From Curvularia sp. ZM96 (taxonomy: Eukaryota; Ascomycota; Dothideomycetes; Pleosporales; Pleosporaceae): a DNA stretch of 64,000 nt. The translations under genes and the position numbers were made by a program. Shown piece after piece: positions 23,044-34,306 of the stretch; position 1 is the stretch's first letter, and each line of letters opens with the position of its first letter. Location: the NCBI GenBank assembly GCA_022457065.1, contig JAJGBQ010000001.1, positions 496,001 through 560,000 of the forward strand, read 5' to 3'. The notes beneath the pieces were generated by a model that was not told where the DNA came from, made no database searches, and was given only the letters and a program-made list of their open reading frames with translations.

Positions 23044-24353
23044 GAAAGGATTCTTGATATGATATCGGCAACCATGTACCAAGCGAAATCTCATTCAGAG
23101 TTTTTCTTTTGTTAGCGGAATAGGCTATATTTCAGAGAAGAAGAGATAGTGCTTAAAAAAAACTGCTGCAAGTGCTTCGAGAAAGCTCGGAATATGGGCT
23201 ACATCCACCTGTAGGTCTGTACAGATTACGTCTTTCGCCCACGTTCTCAGCCTACACGCCCTTTGATTTTGGCGACGGCTTGAAAGTGTCATGATAATAG
23301 CCACTATATTGACCTTTCACAGGGCCTAAGTACTTGTAGAATCTCTGCAATGCGGGACGGGTATCAAAGTCTAGGGTGGTGTTTTGATGCCATTAACTCA
23401 ACAATAGATATCAGTATTAAGAATGCTCGTGTCCTCCTTCAAACTTGAATCGAGAAGTGGATAGGTTCGGAAATACAGTACGCATGACTCTGAACATAGT
23501 ATAGCATGTGCGATAGCAAAGTAATCATTTCCGCTATTTCTTGTTCGAATACCACTTTACTTAGGGTCACGCTAAAAGACTACAGATTGTTGACTCTGCT
23601 TAAAATTGGACTGCAAGTTTGCACGCGGGTTACATCACTGCAAATTTATCATATCTTCTCATCCAAATCACAAATCTTTCGAAACCTCCTAACTTTCAAA
23701 GGACATGACATAGCGATAGCTAGGCGGCGAAGATGAATATAGGAATAAAGTCAGGCACTGGAAGTAGGACGGTCATCAAAATATCCAGATTTGTTGTAAT
23801 TTTCGGTTGATAGGTCTTCCAAAAGGGCGAAGATAGCTAGAGGAAATGAGATTGAGACTGAAGCTCTATGAAGGCATGCTGTTACACCATGACACGTTTA
23901 GGGCTCAACATATCAACGGCCTAACGTGACTTTTAAATAGTAAGCTCTGCTAGACTTAGATATATGAACTGTTTCTAGAGTGACTTGTGGATATGAAGGT
24001 AACTAATTTGCAAAGAGTAGGATGGACACAAAGGTAAAAAAAACCATGTGAATGAAAGAAATCACAGTCAACAGTCAAAAGAACTGTACACTATTTCTCC
24101 CCCTTTAAAACACTACTTCGTGAAACCCAAATTCGCATTCATACTCATAATTCCAACAACGCCTTTTCACGCAGGAAAGTACGCTCTATCAATCTCCAAT
24201 ATTGAATCTATAACATCACAACCTCTTCACACACCCTCCCCCCAGTTCCCTAGCATCACACATCTCCCCTCTACAAAAGCTTCCTCTCCCTTTCCTTTCC
24301 CCCACCCACCAACACCATCATAATACACATTTTCATAGAAAGAACAAATCCAA
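23044..24353. other. Intergenic, about 1.3 kb, AT-rich
   Basis: There is no supported gene. 24230-24320 is a C/T-rich tract with CCCTCCC and CCCACCC motifs typical of a fungal promoter, directly before the small gene that follows. Confidence 0.6.
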
Positions 24354-24608
24354 ATGACTAATCCCTCCTCAAAACCAACAAACTGCATCTGCACCGCGAC
24401 TCTCCGCGTCTTCGGCTGCGGCTGCCGCGACTACGTATATGCCAGAGTATGTGACGGCCCGAGATACCACTCTGAACCAACAATGCTGGGCAGCCAGTTT
24501 CACTGGGACAGAGTTTGTCCGCGGTGTGCGGAGCGCTTGAGAGATGTGGAGGAGGCATGGCGGCAGAGGACATGGGGAGGATCGGCAGCAGGCCGTGGGA
24601 AGCGATAG
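24354..24608 (+). CDS. Small Cys-rich hypothetical protein
   Basis: This 84-residue protein starts MTNPSSKPTNCIC and contains a CxC...CxC block, a lone Cys, and a CPRC pair (seven Cys in all), with a charged C-terminus rich in Arg, Trp and Gly. There is no signal peptide. Spaced CxC and CPxC pairs suggest a small zinc-binding protein, but I do not recognise the family. A strong C/T tract sits just upstream, and the gene ends 87 bp from the convergent metallopeptidase gene. Confidence 0.55.
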   Translation: MTNPSSKPTNCICTATLRVFGCGCRDYVYARVCDGPRYHSEPTMLGSQFHWDRVCPRCAERLRDVEEAWRQRTWGGSAAGRGKR

Positions 24609-24695
24609 GGAGTTTGATAATTGACTAAGTAGCTGAGTGATTAGGAAATTAGAGAGAGGAGGGCTATGTAAGAGAAAAATAAGAAAACTATAGTG

Positions 24696-26981
24696 CTAAT
24701 CTTCGTACATGTCGGAGTCGCAGTCAGAGGGATTGTCGCCCTCGTTGTCTTCGTCCTCGTCGTACCCATCTCCACCTTTCAATCCCGCTGTGTTCTTCAA
24801 CTCGCTCATATCAAAGACCACGTCTGGGAGTCCTTCCAGTCCGACACGCTTTTTCACGCAGATAAGACCGAATTCACACACGCCGCAGAACCCATGGTCG
24901 CGTCGGCTCTTGCCAAAGAAGCCAACGACCACTTCGTCGGACGCAGGCCTCACTTCCACAAGCTTTTCTTCATTGCCATTGTACACGTTTAGCTCTCCCG
25001 CGCTCATGCCGTTCGACAAATGCACGCGCACGCCATCGTCGGGGTTAACTTGGACAGACGAAATCTGTACGCCCTTGGGAAGATGGATCTTCTCGGATGC
25101 ATGACCGCCAAAACGATGCACTTGGTTATGACGTCGCATGGGTCCCCAGTGCGAGACGTGGCCGTCACTATACTTGACTACGCCGCCGTCCCACAGCATA
25201 CCTACTCGCAGGTCGATTGACACGGCGCGGTGTAATTTGCCGTCCCTGCCCTTTTCGCACAGAAGCTGCGCCCATTCGTAGTAATTAGATTCTTCGTGGG
25301 CTTCGGTGCCAGCACGTGAGTAGGCGAGATGGCGTCGCAGTTGGATGCTCGAGCCGGGGATGCGGATGAAAGATTTGACGTTGAAGAGTTTCCACACATT
25401 GCCATAGGTGGTCTTTTGGCCGTTGGAGGCGAGGACCTGGATGTGGAGGCGCTTGTTGCGGCCGAAACGCTGTTCTAGGTAGCCCTCTGTGAATTGAATG
25501 GTTTTGGGTGGGTCTTGTATCCATTCTGCAGGCTGCTGGTGTTGGTTAAAGTCAAATGTTATGCGAGCGATGCCACTGGGTGAGTTGATCTCGAGGGTTG
25601 CGGGGTCTTCGTCGCCGTCGCGAGATACGTAAATATCTGGCTTTGCTTTTCTTTCTGTCTCGGTGAGAATGGGATCGCTGGGGAGATAGAAATGCGGGTG
25701 CATGCGGAACGCGAGGGCATCTGCTAGGTTCCAGCGTGCGTTGTTATCCTCGTTATCTGTGCCAACAAGTACACCTTCTTTTTTGAGGAAGCCTGAGTAG
25801 GCGGTCTTTGAGAGAAAGTTCTTAGTCCAGTCTTGGGCGTATCCTCGTTCCATGATACCAGGCTGATGCGGCGAGCCGAATGCATGACCAACCTCATGCA
25901 GGTGGGCACCCTGTCCGATGGCGCATGCTTCCCACATGGTGGTGCACTCTCTGTTGTCATTGCCAACCTTGTCTCCAGGCTTACGAGTATCAGTCAAACA
26001 GCTAGTGACTTCTTCGAGAAACCGCGGCCAAGAGTAAGTCAAATGGCTGCCAAACATGCCTAGCGATATACCATTCGGGTCATGGCCACCAAGTGCTGCG
26101 TGTCCGACGATGAGGTCTTTTGAGATGTCATAGTGAGAGTCTAAGATCAAACCAGCAACTATTGGTCGAGCGTCAGAAGTAAACGGCCCACCAGTGGTTT
26201 TCAACGCTTCTTTGAAATAGTCGAAAAGGGCGTCCGTATTGCGACCGCTGTGATTTTGCTGTGCAACATCCTCGTCGCGAATCTCTCTGACTGTCTTGGA
26301 AGAGCGAACAATATGAATCTTCGCCGTGGACCGCATGGCTCCATCTTGCGCGAGCGTTTGGCCGACTCGCGCATTAGTAAATTCCCGACTCACAGTATCT
26401 GCGATCCACTCTTCGTCCAGCCTGAACGAGCGCCGTCCAAGACCCTTGAGCCTTAGATCTTCGGCAGTCATGGCCTGCCACATGTACGCAGTCATGCGAA
26501 GCTTGGCAATGGCGGCATCCAAGTCAGAATGTGCGGAGGATACACCAGCAGCTTTGCAGGGGGGGCAGTCAATCAGACATGGCGAATCTGAAGCAACCAT
26601 GATTGCGAGATGTAGAGGTGGATACTGTAGGAGTGGCCAGTGATTAACATTGATCTCAACGGTGTGCTCGATGCAGTCATTGCAGACATAGGCGAATTCG
26701 AGAATGTTCAGTCCCGGGGAGAGCATGACCATGGCCTTGAAGTTGCCGCCTGCTAGGGGCCATGTCTGCTCTGGAAATATTTCTGCTTTGTTGGCGCCTT
26801 TGGTCGTTACATGGATATAGCTTCCCTCAGCAGCATCGAATGCATATGTTCCGGTGACGAGTAAGCAGCGCTAAGAAATATGTGAGTGGAAATCCTAGTT
26901 TAGAAGCAGAGAATGTACCTGATGAACTGTCTCCCCATTTTCAAGATTGGTGATACGAAGAGGACTTGGGACCGGTGCCAT
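24696..26981 (-). CDS. Zinc metallopeptidase with C-terminal jacalin-like domain (YIL108W type)
   Basis: Two exons, 26919-26981 and 24696-26870, joined across a 48-nt phase-0 intron (GTACAT...TTAG), give 745 residues. The metallopeptidase domain carries HEVGHAFGSPH at residues 346-356, a metzincin-type HExxHxxGxxH zinc site with the catalytic Glu at 347. Upstream blocks HIVRSSKTVREI and GGHDPNGISLGMFGSH match the fungal putative metallopeptidase family that includes yeast YIL108W. Residues about 560-690 are Gly/Trp-rich beta-strands ending in GVQISSVQV and VVGFFGKS, like a jacalin-related lectin domain. The C-terminus is strongly acidic. There is no signal peptide, so a cytosolic enzyme is likely; its substrate is unknown. 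The first exon was added because it supplies a good start and continuous homology-like sequence. Confidence 0.88.
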
Positions 26982-28139
26982 ATTGGGAAGTGATAGAGAT
27001 ACGTGGCGGAGTGATGTTTTGGCAAAGTGGAAGTAGTAAAGAGATATCCAAGTAAAGCAAAGGGTTGCAATGAATTGATGGTTTATCGAAAAGACTTGTC
27101 TTGGCCTTCTTATATCTTTTGAGATACTTTGCAGCAGTTAGGCCCCTTGAGCCGCTATTCAGGCAGCTGCCCTGATTGGGACTAGCTCCATGAATGTTGC
27201 CTGGCCCGGTAGTGGGTATCCATCTGCGGAGGTGCACTAGCCAACATCTGGCATGGTACAAATCTTCTGCGATTTACGAATCGAAGTAGCGCTCCCGATT
27301 CGACTTGTTGCCTGCAGTAGTGCGACGGCGTTGTGATGTGCTAAGGCTGTCCCGTCGATGCGTGTGGACTCGTTATTCCCGAGATTATGCTCCGCGGGCC
27401 GAGTGCCATACAACTCGGCTTGATCAAGGAGACCTTGATAACCAATATCTTTTTGTTAGCCATATCTATCTTCATCTTCACTCTCGCATGCAAAAAATGC
27501 AAAACGCCAAGCAATCGTCATCCGCATCTGTTGCTCCAGCACCCCAATTCGAACGGGGCGCCCTCATAGCCTAACAACCCATATTATAAGACACCAAGTA
27601 GTATTTTTTTGCTGTATGTTAATATGCTCTATTGGGGAGTAAGTCCTGTACCTTAGTACTCGCCCTTGTATGTTAGTACTTGACTACCACCCAGTGTGGT
27701 GCTAGGAACCCACCCGACCGCGGAGACGATTGCTTGATGGGCCGTCCTGAGCATAAATAGAACGGGGAAACACCGCCTTACCACTGCTTAGCACATTAAT
27801 CCCTCACCTAGGGTTACCACTGTTCTCAATTCTACCACTTATGTGGCCGTGTGGCGAAAATGGCTGTGTATTATAGTAATGACCGGAACCGGTTCCCGGT
27901 TCCTGCATTTTGAATATTCTCGGCGCATAGTCAATTGGAAAGCCGTTTACCGAACAAGCGTTAGCACGAGATGGGTTGGCATTGCGTGTGGCTGTGCAGG
28001 GCTTCGGTAAGCATGCGGCACAGCCGTGGTGATGCCTCTCGGCTACTAACTCCGCTCTGAAATAGGCACCACCCTCCTACCATCGTTTCGAGTGTTTTCA
28101 GACTGACACTGAACTCTCAAAAATCTGCGACCCTACGAA
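26982..28139. other. Intergenic, about 1.2 kb, with a possible LTR-like segment
   Basis: 27617-27800 (starting TGTTAATATG, with an internal CATAAATAG and a CA end) resembles fungal LTR sequence, but I could not find a convincing target duplication or matching end. An open frame at 27305-27574 has one hydrophobic stretch and no other support. 28050-28139 is the HET gene promoter and 5' UTR. Confidence 0.4.
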
Positions 28140-30269
28140 ATGAGTGACCATGGATTGAGTCGTTCGTGTTATCAAGCTCTCGTACAGTCAGTTGAAGTAC
28201 TTTGCCCTGGATGCCTTGATATGAACTCATCAGTTTTCGACTGGAGAGCAGTTCCATCGGCAACTTGTTATCCAAATCTTGATCCTCGGAAGGTCATTAT
28301 TGGAGCCGATAGCGGGTGTGTGTCATGCACAATCATTTACACCGCCTTTCAAAGTGTTGGGCTCGATTTGCGCACATCGCATGGTGTACGATTGCTTTCG
28401 CTTTTCCACAAGGATGAAGAGGGTAGTCTATTAGCTATGGCCGAGCTCAACGAAGGAAGCAACGTCGTGGTCGAGTTGTACACTGTTCAAGGTAAGTTTC
28501 TCATCGCTTGCTCCGACGTTTTATTGAATTACGCGGAGCATGTGATACCCACATAACCTGCAAATGTACAGCTAACCGTATCTTTCTATCTAGACAGTAC
28601 ACCTTCACCATGGAGCATTATCAATCACAAGTCACACGTTTCTGGTAACACCGCCTCCGGAGCTAATCTTCAACGCATTCAACAGTGGATTCATAAGTGC
28701 GAGAGTGGCCATAACAGGTGTTCGGATCAAGGCAATACCGCACTACCAACAAGGGTCCTCGATCTTGGAGTATCAAACGATTGTATCAGACTTGTGGAAA
28801 CGCGTGGTTTATCTGGCCCATATATCTGCCTAAGTCACTGTTGGGGGGGATCATCGACCATTTTGTGCACTAAAGATACATACGGCAGCTACAAGAACAA
28901 CATTCCGTGGATCTCTCTGCCTCTTTTGTTCCGCAATACTATAGAAATTTGCCGCATGCTCAAAGTACAATACCTATGGATTGACAAGCTCTGCATCATC
29001 CAACACGACAAGGACGATTGGGCAAGCGAAGGATCTAGAATGGCGCAGATATTTGAAGGCTCTTTTCTAACTATTGGGGCAGCTATGTCAAAAAACGATA
29101 CGAAGTCGTTGTTTTTCAACGACGAAGGACATGAACCCGGCTCGAAGAGCTATACTGGTCGAATGGAAGATGGGACTTCCTATACGGTGTACTTTAGGAT
29201 ACCCTTCAGATATCACCCAGCCGACGGTCCAAAACCCAACAATGAAGAGTATCCACTCATGACGCGATCTTGGATCTACCAAGAGAGGCTACTAGCACCT
29301 CGTATCTTATATTTTGGCGAAGAGCTAAGTTGGGAATGTAGAGAAGCATCGGCTTGTGAGTGTTCGGGTGTAAGACAAGGAATGAAGTATGACCACAGCC
29401 TGTCCCTCATGCCGGACTGCTCAATTGAGAAGCGTCATTTGCAATGGCAAAGTATGGTTGCAGAATTCACTAGACTCCAGCTCAGTTATGAAGAAGATCG
29501 TCTACCAGCCTTTTCTGGACTCGCACAGCAGTACCGAAACCGCCTAAACAGCGAATATCTGGCGGGTCTTTGGAAGGAAAATTTAGGAGCCGATCTGCTA
29601 TGGTTCGCTTGCCCCGAGCTTGGCAGCGAGGCACAGCGCTACTATACAAAAAAATCATTGAAGTGGCGCGCTCCTTCTTGGTCTTGGGCATCGATTGAGG
29701 GCCCGATATGGTTCTCGAAAAACTGTCATATAGTGAAAGCTGAAGCAGGTGCAGAGAGTGTCACTTTTGGAGTCGATATCATCTCTGCTGAGTGTATACC
29801 ATCGTCTCTTGACCCGATGGGTTCGGTCGCCAAAGGACGATTGGTGATTAAAGGCGGCGGCCGGCCAGCTCTTCTCGACCACAGAGAGGTTTGTTCAGGA
29901 AGCTATACACGGCACTTCTCAGTTAAGCGTTCCAGTTTTCGATCGATTTCCATCCATTCAAATTTCACTGTTGAGGGGCAGGAAGCCTACGTCGACTATG
30001 ATCTAATTGAGCAAGGGTTAATGAAGCCAAATTCTAGTATGGGCATATATTGCTTATATATAGCCGGCATGCCTTCCACACAGCGTGTCTTTCGCACCCA
30101 CCAGGGAGATTACGTTTCATCATTAGCTTACAGGACATGGGCTCTCTTACTACGTTGTGTGGATGGCAAAAGCTTTGAGAGGATTGGGCTTCTAGCGTCT
30201 GAGCATTTTGACGGGAGCGAGATTCATCTTCGGAACAGTTTAGACCAATGTACAATCACAATTGTATAA
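28140..30269 (+). CDS. HET-domain protein (heterokaryon incompatibility)
   Basis: Two exons, 28140-28491 and 28594-30269, give 675 residues. The intron is phase 1 (GTAAGT, GCTAAC branch, CTAG). HET signatures in order are YICLSHCWG (residues 192-200), the block around YLWIDKLCIIQ with DDWASEGSRMAQIF, then AMSKNDTKSLF, and the late SWIYQERLLAPRILYF motif. The upstream 118-residue region has CPGC and a DSGCVSC pair, as is common ahead of HET domains. The C-terminal third is beta-rich and variable, with no NACHT or repeats. HET proteins trigger cell death on meeting a non-self partner; this role is family knowledge. The frame is intact. It ends 86 bp before an NLR relic on the opposite strand, and the NLR at 20401 is nearby. 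Confidence 0.92.
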
Positions 30270-30354
30270 TAGCCGTATCCGTTGAGTAAAGAAGATTCCT
30301 GATTCAGCGTTGGGAAGGAAATATCACAATAAATTCTTGAGAAGCGTCTAGAAA

Positions 30355-30612
30355 ATTCCTCGAGGTTTTCCAGCTCCTGCAAACATCTTCGAAGCGGCTC
30401 GAGCAATGTGCGTGTAGTAGAGAGCTGCGACTTGTTCTGCCTTAGAAGCTGTTGAAGCTTTTCAGACATTTTTGAGTTAGCTGACCTTGCAATGAAGGGG
30501 CTTGATGTAGCGCTTTGCCTGCTTCACCTCAACCGAGCACTGGAAGTAGAGCGATGCGACCTTGGCGGACATGTCGACGATAGCTATCACGCTTGCTGTT
30601 GCTACAGGGCCA
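30355..30612 (-). pseudogene. Relic of a second NLR: N-terminal helical domain only
   Basis: Read on the minus strand, the segment encodes ASVIAIVDMSAKVASLYFQ, then VKQAKRYIK, then SEKLQQLLRQNKSQL and LEELEN-like helices. That is the stereotyped N-terminal helical domain that precedes NACHT in many fungal STAND proteins. The copy is broken. The frame shifts near the start (an ATG at about 30614 lies in another frame), a TAA stop follows KVS, and another shift occurs at NVSEK. No NACHT sequence follows. Which breaks came first is unknown. Confidence 0.65.
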
Positions 30613-30614
30613 TA

Positions 30615-31247
30615 TGGCAATGACCGCTAAATAGTATACAAGGATCGCAAAGAAACCATCCTTGTGATGAAGACATACTCAGCCAACGATGCTTGAAAAG
30701 CCGGATAATATTTCCATAGCCTAACGTGTATTCGTGTTATATCCAGTTTTGCCAAACCCACCATTATCCTCGTCCACAGCGAATACGAGCTTTGAGTTTA
30801 CGGCTATCCGAGTCGGCACAATTGCCGCGGCGTTCCAGATCTGTGGCGCCAGATCAGTTCAGGGTCTTCGGCTATCTTTGGCTGTGGGCCGTGCGCCGAT
30901 CACCAGAATCTAGGCACAACGGCCACTTCGCCATCCCAAAATCTCGCACGTTGCGTCAATCTGCCATCACCCAGCGTACCCACACCAGACCCATCCCGAA
31001 GTATACCCACAATGGCTTTTCTCCTATCTTCGAACCTGAGTATGAGCATACGTGACATACGCAACTGACCCCCAGCCCGTGCGACCATCAGTTTCCGTAT
31101 CTTTCACCCTCTGTAATCCATTGAGGGACACCGCCACTTGCAACACCATACTCGATAGATTCCGCCTCTTGTCTCCTGAAAGGAGAGCCAAACTACTCAC
31201 CCGCCAGTGCGCCTGCCTGTACTGACAATCGCATCGATACCGCTGCA
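30615..31247. other. Intergenic, promoter side of the SET gene
   Basis: There is no gene. The region past 30900 is C-rich and probably holds the promoter and 5' UTR of the SET-domain gene. Confidence 0.55.
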
Positions 31248-32414
31248 ATGGACACTACCGACAGCGACTCTTCCATTGTTGTAGCTAGTGAATCAGCTTT
31301 TAGTGTTTCACGACCCTCGTCCGTCTCGTCCGTCTGCCCTGCCGAAACGCCGAAAGACCTCCCAGCAGGAGCCCCCGTATCTCACCTGTTCCAGGTTCGA
31401 CATACACCGACCTCTGGCCGTGCCGTTTTCGCTACCCAAGACATACCCGAAGGGACGCTGGTATGGCAGTCAAAGGACCTCACGCTATCCGTGTTGCTGC
31501 GTGAATATAGGCGCGAGGTGTGTGGGCAATGTTTTGGCTACGACTATGGACGAGATCTGTCGATACGAGATAAGGCAGTGGGCTTTGCTTTCTGCTCGGA
31601 AGCATGCCAGGAAAAGTGGCGGGAGGAGCAGGGAGAGACAGGTGTTCAGGCTTGGACTGCTGTGGAGAGTCTTGTCCGAAAGAGGAGCAAAGAGGACAGT
31701 GAGATGGTGGATGTTGATCTGCCACGGCCAACGAGGAAGGATATCAAACAAGCCTGGGCGGGGGTGGCTGCGCAGGCGGCGCTTATACGAGCCGCAAGAG
31801 AAGGGGAACAGGCAGACCCTGTAGGTGACCAACCTGCGGCGGTGGTGTCGAAGCAGCACAAGAAGGCGCTGTCCAAGGCACTACAGGGACGTGTTTCGCC
31901 TGATGTCATGAGCTTTTGTGTCAGTGGTGTTATATGGCGCCATGTCCACCCCGAGCAGTGGGAACGACTCGAAGCACTCGCAAACGACAAGACGCCGTAC
32001 CATAGTGCCGATGACCTCGAAGCTTTCACCAGGACCTACCTGCACCTTCTTGCAATCCTGCCATTGGCGCTCCTCCCGCTTGTGACTAGCGAAACTCTTC
32101 TTACGCTCTCGCAGCGCGACTCGCACAACTCGTTTGGCATTCGTTCTCTCGAGGATGAAGGCTCCGAGTTCTTTGGCTACGGCTGCTGGCCCGCGGCAAG
32201 CTACTTCAACCACTCGTGCGGGCCGAACATTGAGAAGAACCGGGAAGGGAGAATATGGTACTTTCGGGCTGGAAGAGACATTGCCAAGGGGGATGAGCTG
32301 TGCATCACGTATCTGAGCGGAGAGGAGCGCAAGTTGAGTCGCGGACAGAGGATGCTGAGGCTGCGAAAGACATGGGGGTTCGAGTGCGCATGCGAGAGAT
32401 GCGAAGAGCTGTAG
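31248..32414 (+). CDS. SET-domain protein, SMYD/Set6-like lysine methyltransferase
   Basis: This is 388 residues in one exon. The SET domain is split. Its N-terminal part (GRAVFATQDIPEGTLVW, residues 57-73) is followed by a Cys cluster (CGQCFGYDYG...FCSEACQEKW, residues 92-124) resembling a degenerate MYND zinc module. A long helical insert follows, then the catalytic core YFNHSCGPN (319-327) with RDIAKGDELCITYL, and a post-SET CACERC at the C-terminus. The NHSCxPN and ELCITY motifs bind S-adenosylmethionine and form the active site. The order matches SMYD proteins and yeast Set6. The substrate, histone or other, is not predictable. No introns or defects are seen. Confidence 0.9.
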   Translation: MDTTDSDSSIVVASESAFSVSRPSSVSSVCPAETPKDLPAGAPVSHLFQVRHTPTSGRAVFATQDIPEGTLVWQSKDLTLSVLLREYRREVCGQCFGYDYGRDLSIRDKAVGFAFCSEACQEKWREEQGETGVQAWTAVESLVRKRSKEDSEMVDVDLPRPTRKDIKQAWAGVAAQAALIRAAREGEQADPVGDQPAAVVSKQHKKALSKALQGRVSPDVMSFCVSGVIWRHVHPEQWERLEALANDKTPYHSADDLEAFTRTYLHLLAILPLALLPLVTSETLLTLSQRDSHNSFGIRSLEDEGSEFFGYGCWPAASYFNHSCGPNIEKNREGRIWYFRAGRDIAKGDELCITYLSGEERKLSRGQRMLRLRKTWGFECACERCEEL

Positions 32415-33756
32415 TGGTAGCGTAGAGTAGGGTAATGGTTAGTAACACGTGTAGTGTGTGTCCGGTGTCGTGAACTCGGTGCCAAGCGCTGTATGGCCAT
32501 GTTTGCATGAGACGACGCTGCCCGGACGACGACCATTGGCCGACAGCGGAGAACCGGCGTGAGACTCAATGGGATCCCAGTCGGGCTGGCAGGTAAAGAC
32601 AGGCAGCATTATTGATGATTACAGAGCCCGTGCGTAGCATGCTAGTGCATGCGCGTGAAGAGCGGCCCAAGGGCGTGCGGTATGTGAGTTTCCGGGCCGA
32701 CGCAAGGCTACGCACGCCGGGTAACGTGGGCGTCGCGATATTCTTGTTTGGAGGCTGATGGATCTGCTGTGAATTAGACGCCACAGGCGTCAAAAGTGCT
32801 CAGTGCATGGCCGGGGAGGGCAGCGATTGTCGTCTCTGGCGGCGGTTCCCACTAAGAGGTGACGTAAGGATCCGTCGCGCTAGTGTGGTTGGACCCTGCA
32901 TGTGCACTAGGACCGTTGGGTTGCGAGAAATTCACTGCGTCTGCTTAGCCTGTGGGTGCGGGGATAGGGATGGGGACAGGATAGGGCACACGACGGGAGA
33001 TTGCGACTCCAGCCAAGTCCGTGGGCATCATGGATGTTGCCTTGGTTGTGCTCGCGGTGCGTGTCGTGGTTGGGCCATGGCCGGGTTGTTTGGAGGGGTT
33101 GGATACATGCACTGTGGCGTAGGCCGCCCCGTGCCTAGCGAGCTTTGTGAGCCTCTAGATGGGATCCGCTCGACTTCGTAGACGGAGCTGGAGCTGGAGC
33201 TGGCAGAGGGCTGCCGGCGATTCCGCGGCGCGCCGCTATTGCTGAGATGGATTCGCGCGGAGATAGCGCCTCGTGAAGAAGAAATAACATGTCGTCCTCC
33301 AAGGACCCTCTCTCCACGATGCCTACATAGAGCACACTCTCCCAGGCTCCTCTTCTTCCGCGTCTTCCTGCCATTGCTCTGCCTGGCCTGCCAAACCGCC
33401 GTCTGACGAGCCTTGAGTGCCCCGCGCAGAAGCCATTACTACACAACACTACCGTCGTCCGTCTACTGCTAACCCAGCCGCACAGCAGGCCCTCCCTCAA
33501 CCAGCAGCGAGCAAGCAATTTGTCCTGCTGCAAGCCAAAACCTATTTCGTCCCCCCGACCGCAAATCCCGGCTCTGAGCTAGCGATAGCAGCCTGTGAGG
33601 TCTTGGACGCGGCACGCGAAATCTCCAGACGAGCGTCATACCTCTCCACCCGGGGCCAGCGACCAGCGCATTACGAAAGGCGGCGTCTGTGTACCAGTAA
33701 TAGCAGAAACCAGACACGCCTCATTCACGCCTAGGGCCGTTTCGCTCGCGGAGCAC
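32415..33756. other. Intergenic, about 1.3 kb, GC-rich, nothing supported
   Basis: Several overlapping frames exist on both strands because the DNA is GC-rich and stop-poor, but none shows motifs. A short GGAGCT triplication lies at about 33184-33201. Confidence 0.55.
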
Positions 33757-33825
33757 ATGCAGTTCAACAGCGCTCCTAGCTCGCCACGCAGCGGGCGCAA
33801 GAAGATGGGCCTCCCCGTCATTGAG
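33757..33825 (+). other. Possible alternative first exon of the downstream kinase gene
   Basis: ATG at 33757 opens 23 codons rich in Ser, Pro and Arg and ends at GAG before GTGAGC. An acceptor CATACAG at 34291-34297 would join it in frame, through three codons, to the ATG at 34307. The intron would be 472 nt, long for this genome. It could equally be chance in a GC-rich leader. Confidence 0.3.
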
Positions 33826-34306
33826 GTGAGCCTACTTCTCCTTTTCTCTCTTTGTCTTGTGCGGCTATCGTGACGGCGCACGCCCCAGAGCGCTCGAGGG
33901 CCCCGAGCAGGCTGACCAGGCGCATCATCCGCAGGGCTGGCGCGTGGTGGCAGCTTGTTTGGCGATGATGTAGCCTGCATCGTCATTTGGCGCACGGACG
34001 TATTATGACGCACGTCGCTCCTACTCGCCTGCTGAGGCCTCACGCCTTTCCTCCATCCCATGCACAACCTTCTCTTCAACAAGTCGACTTCCCATTGACT
34101 TCTTTTCCCCATTTCCTTCCTGCACCAGTCTCCGCCGTTGCACGACTGCCCCGCTGCATTTGTTTCGCTGCTACTAGACACGGCTGCACTCGGTCGTATT
34201 TGGCCCATCTGTTGCTTTCTCCATCTCTCTGCCCAAACGACCCCGCTATCAACGGCGGCTTTGTCATATACCTGCTCTCCACGACACTCGCATACAGACA
34301 CTAAAC

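Noticed and set aside
33135..34304. Several 80-220 codon frames on both strands before the kinase
   Set aside because: This is stop-poor GC-rich DNA. No frame has domain-like sequence, apart from the possible 23-codon first exon listed above.
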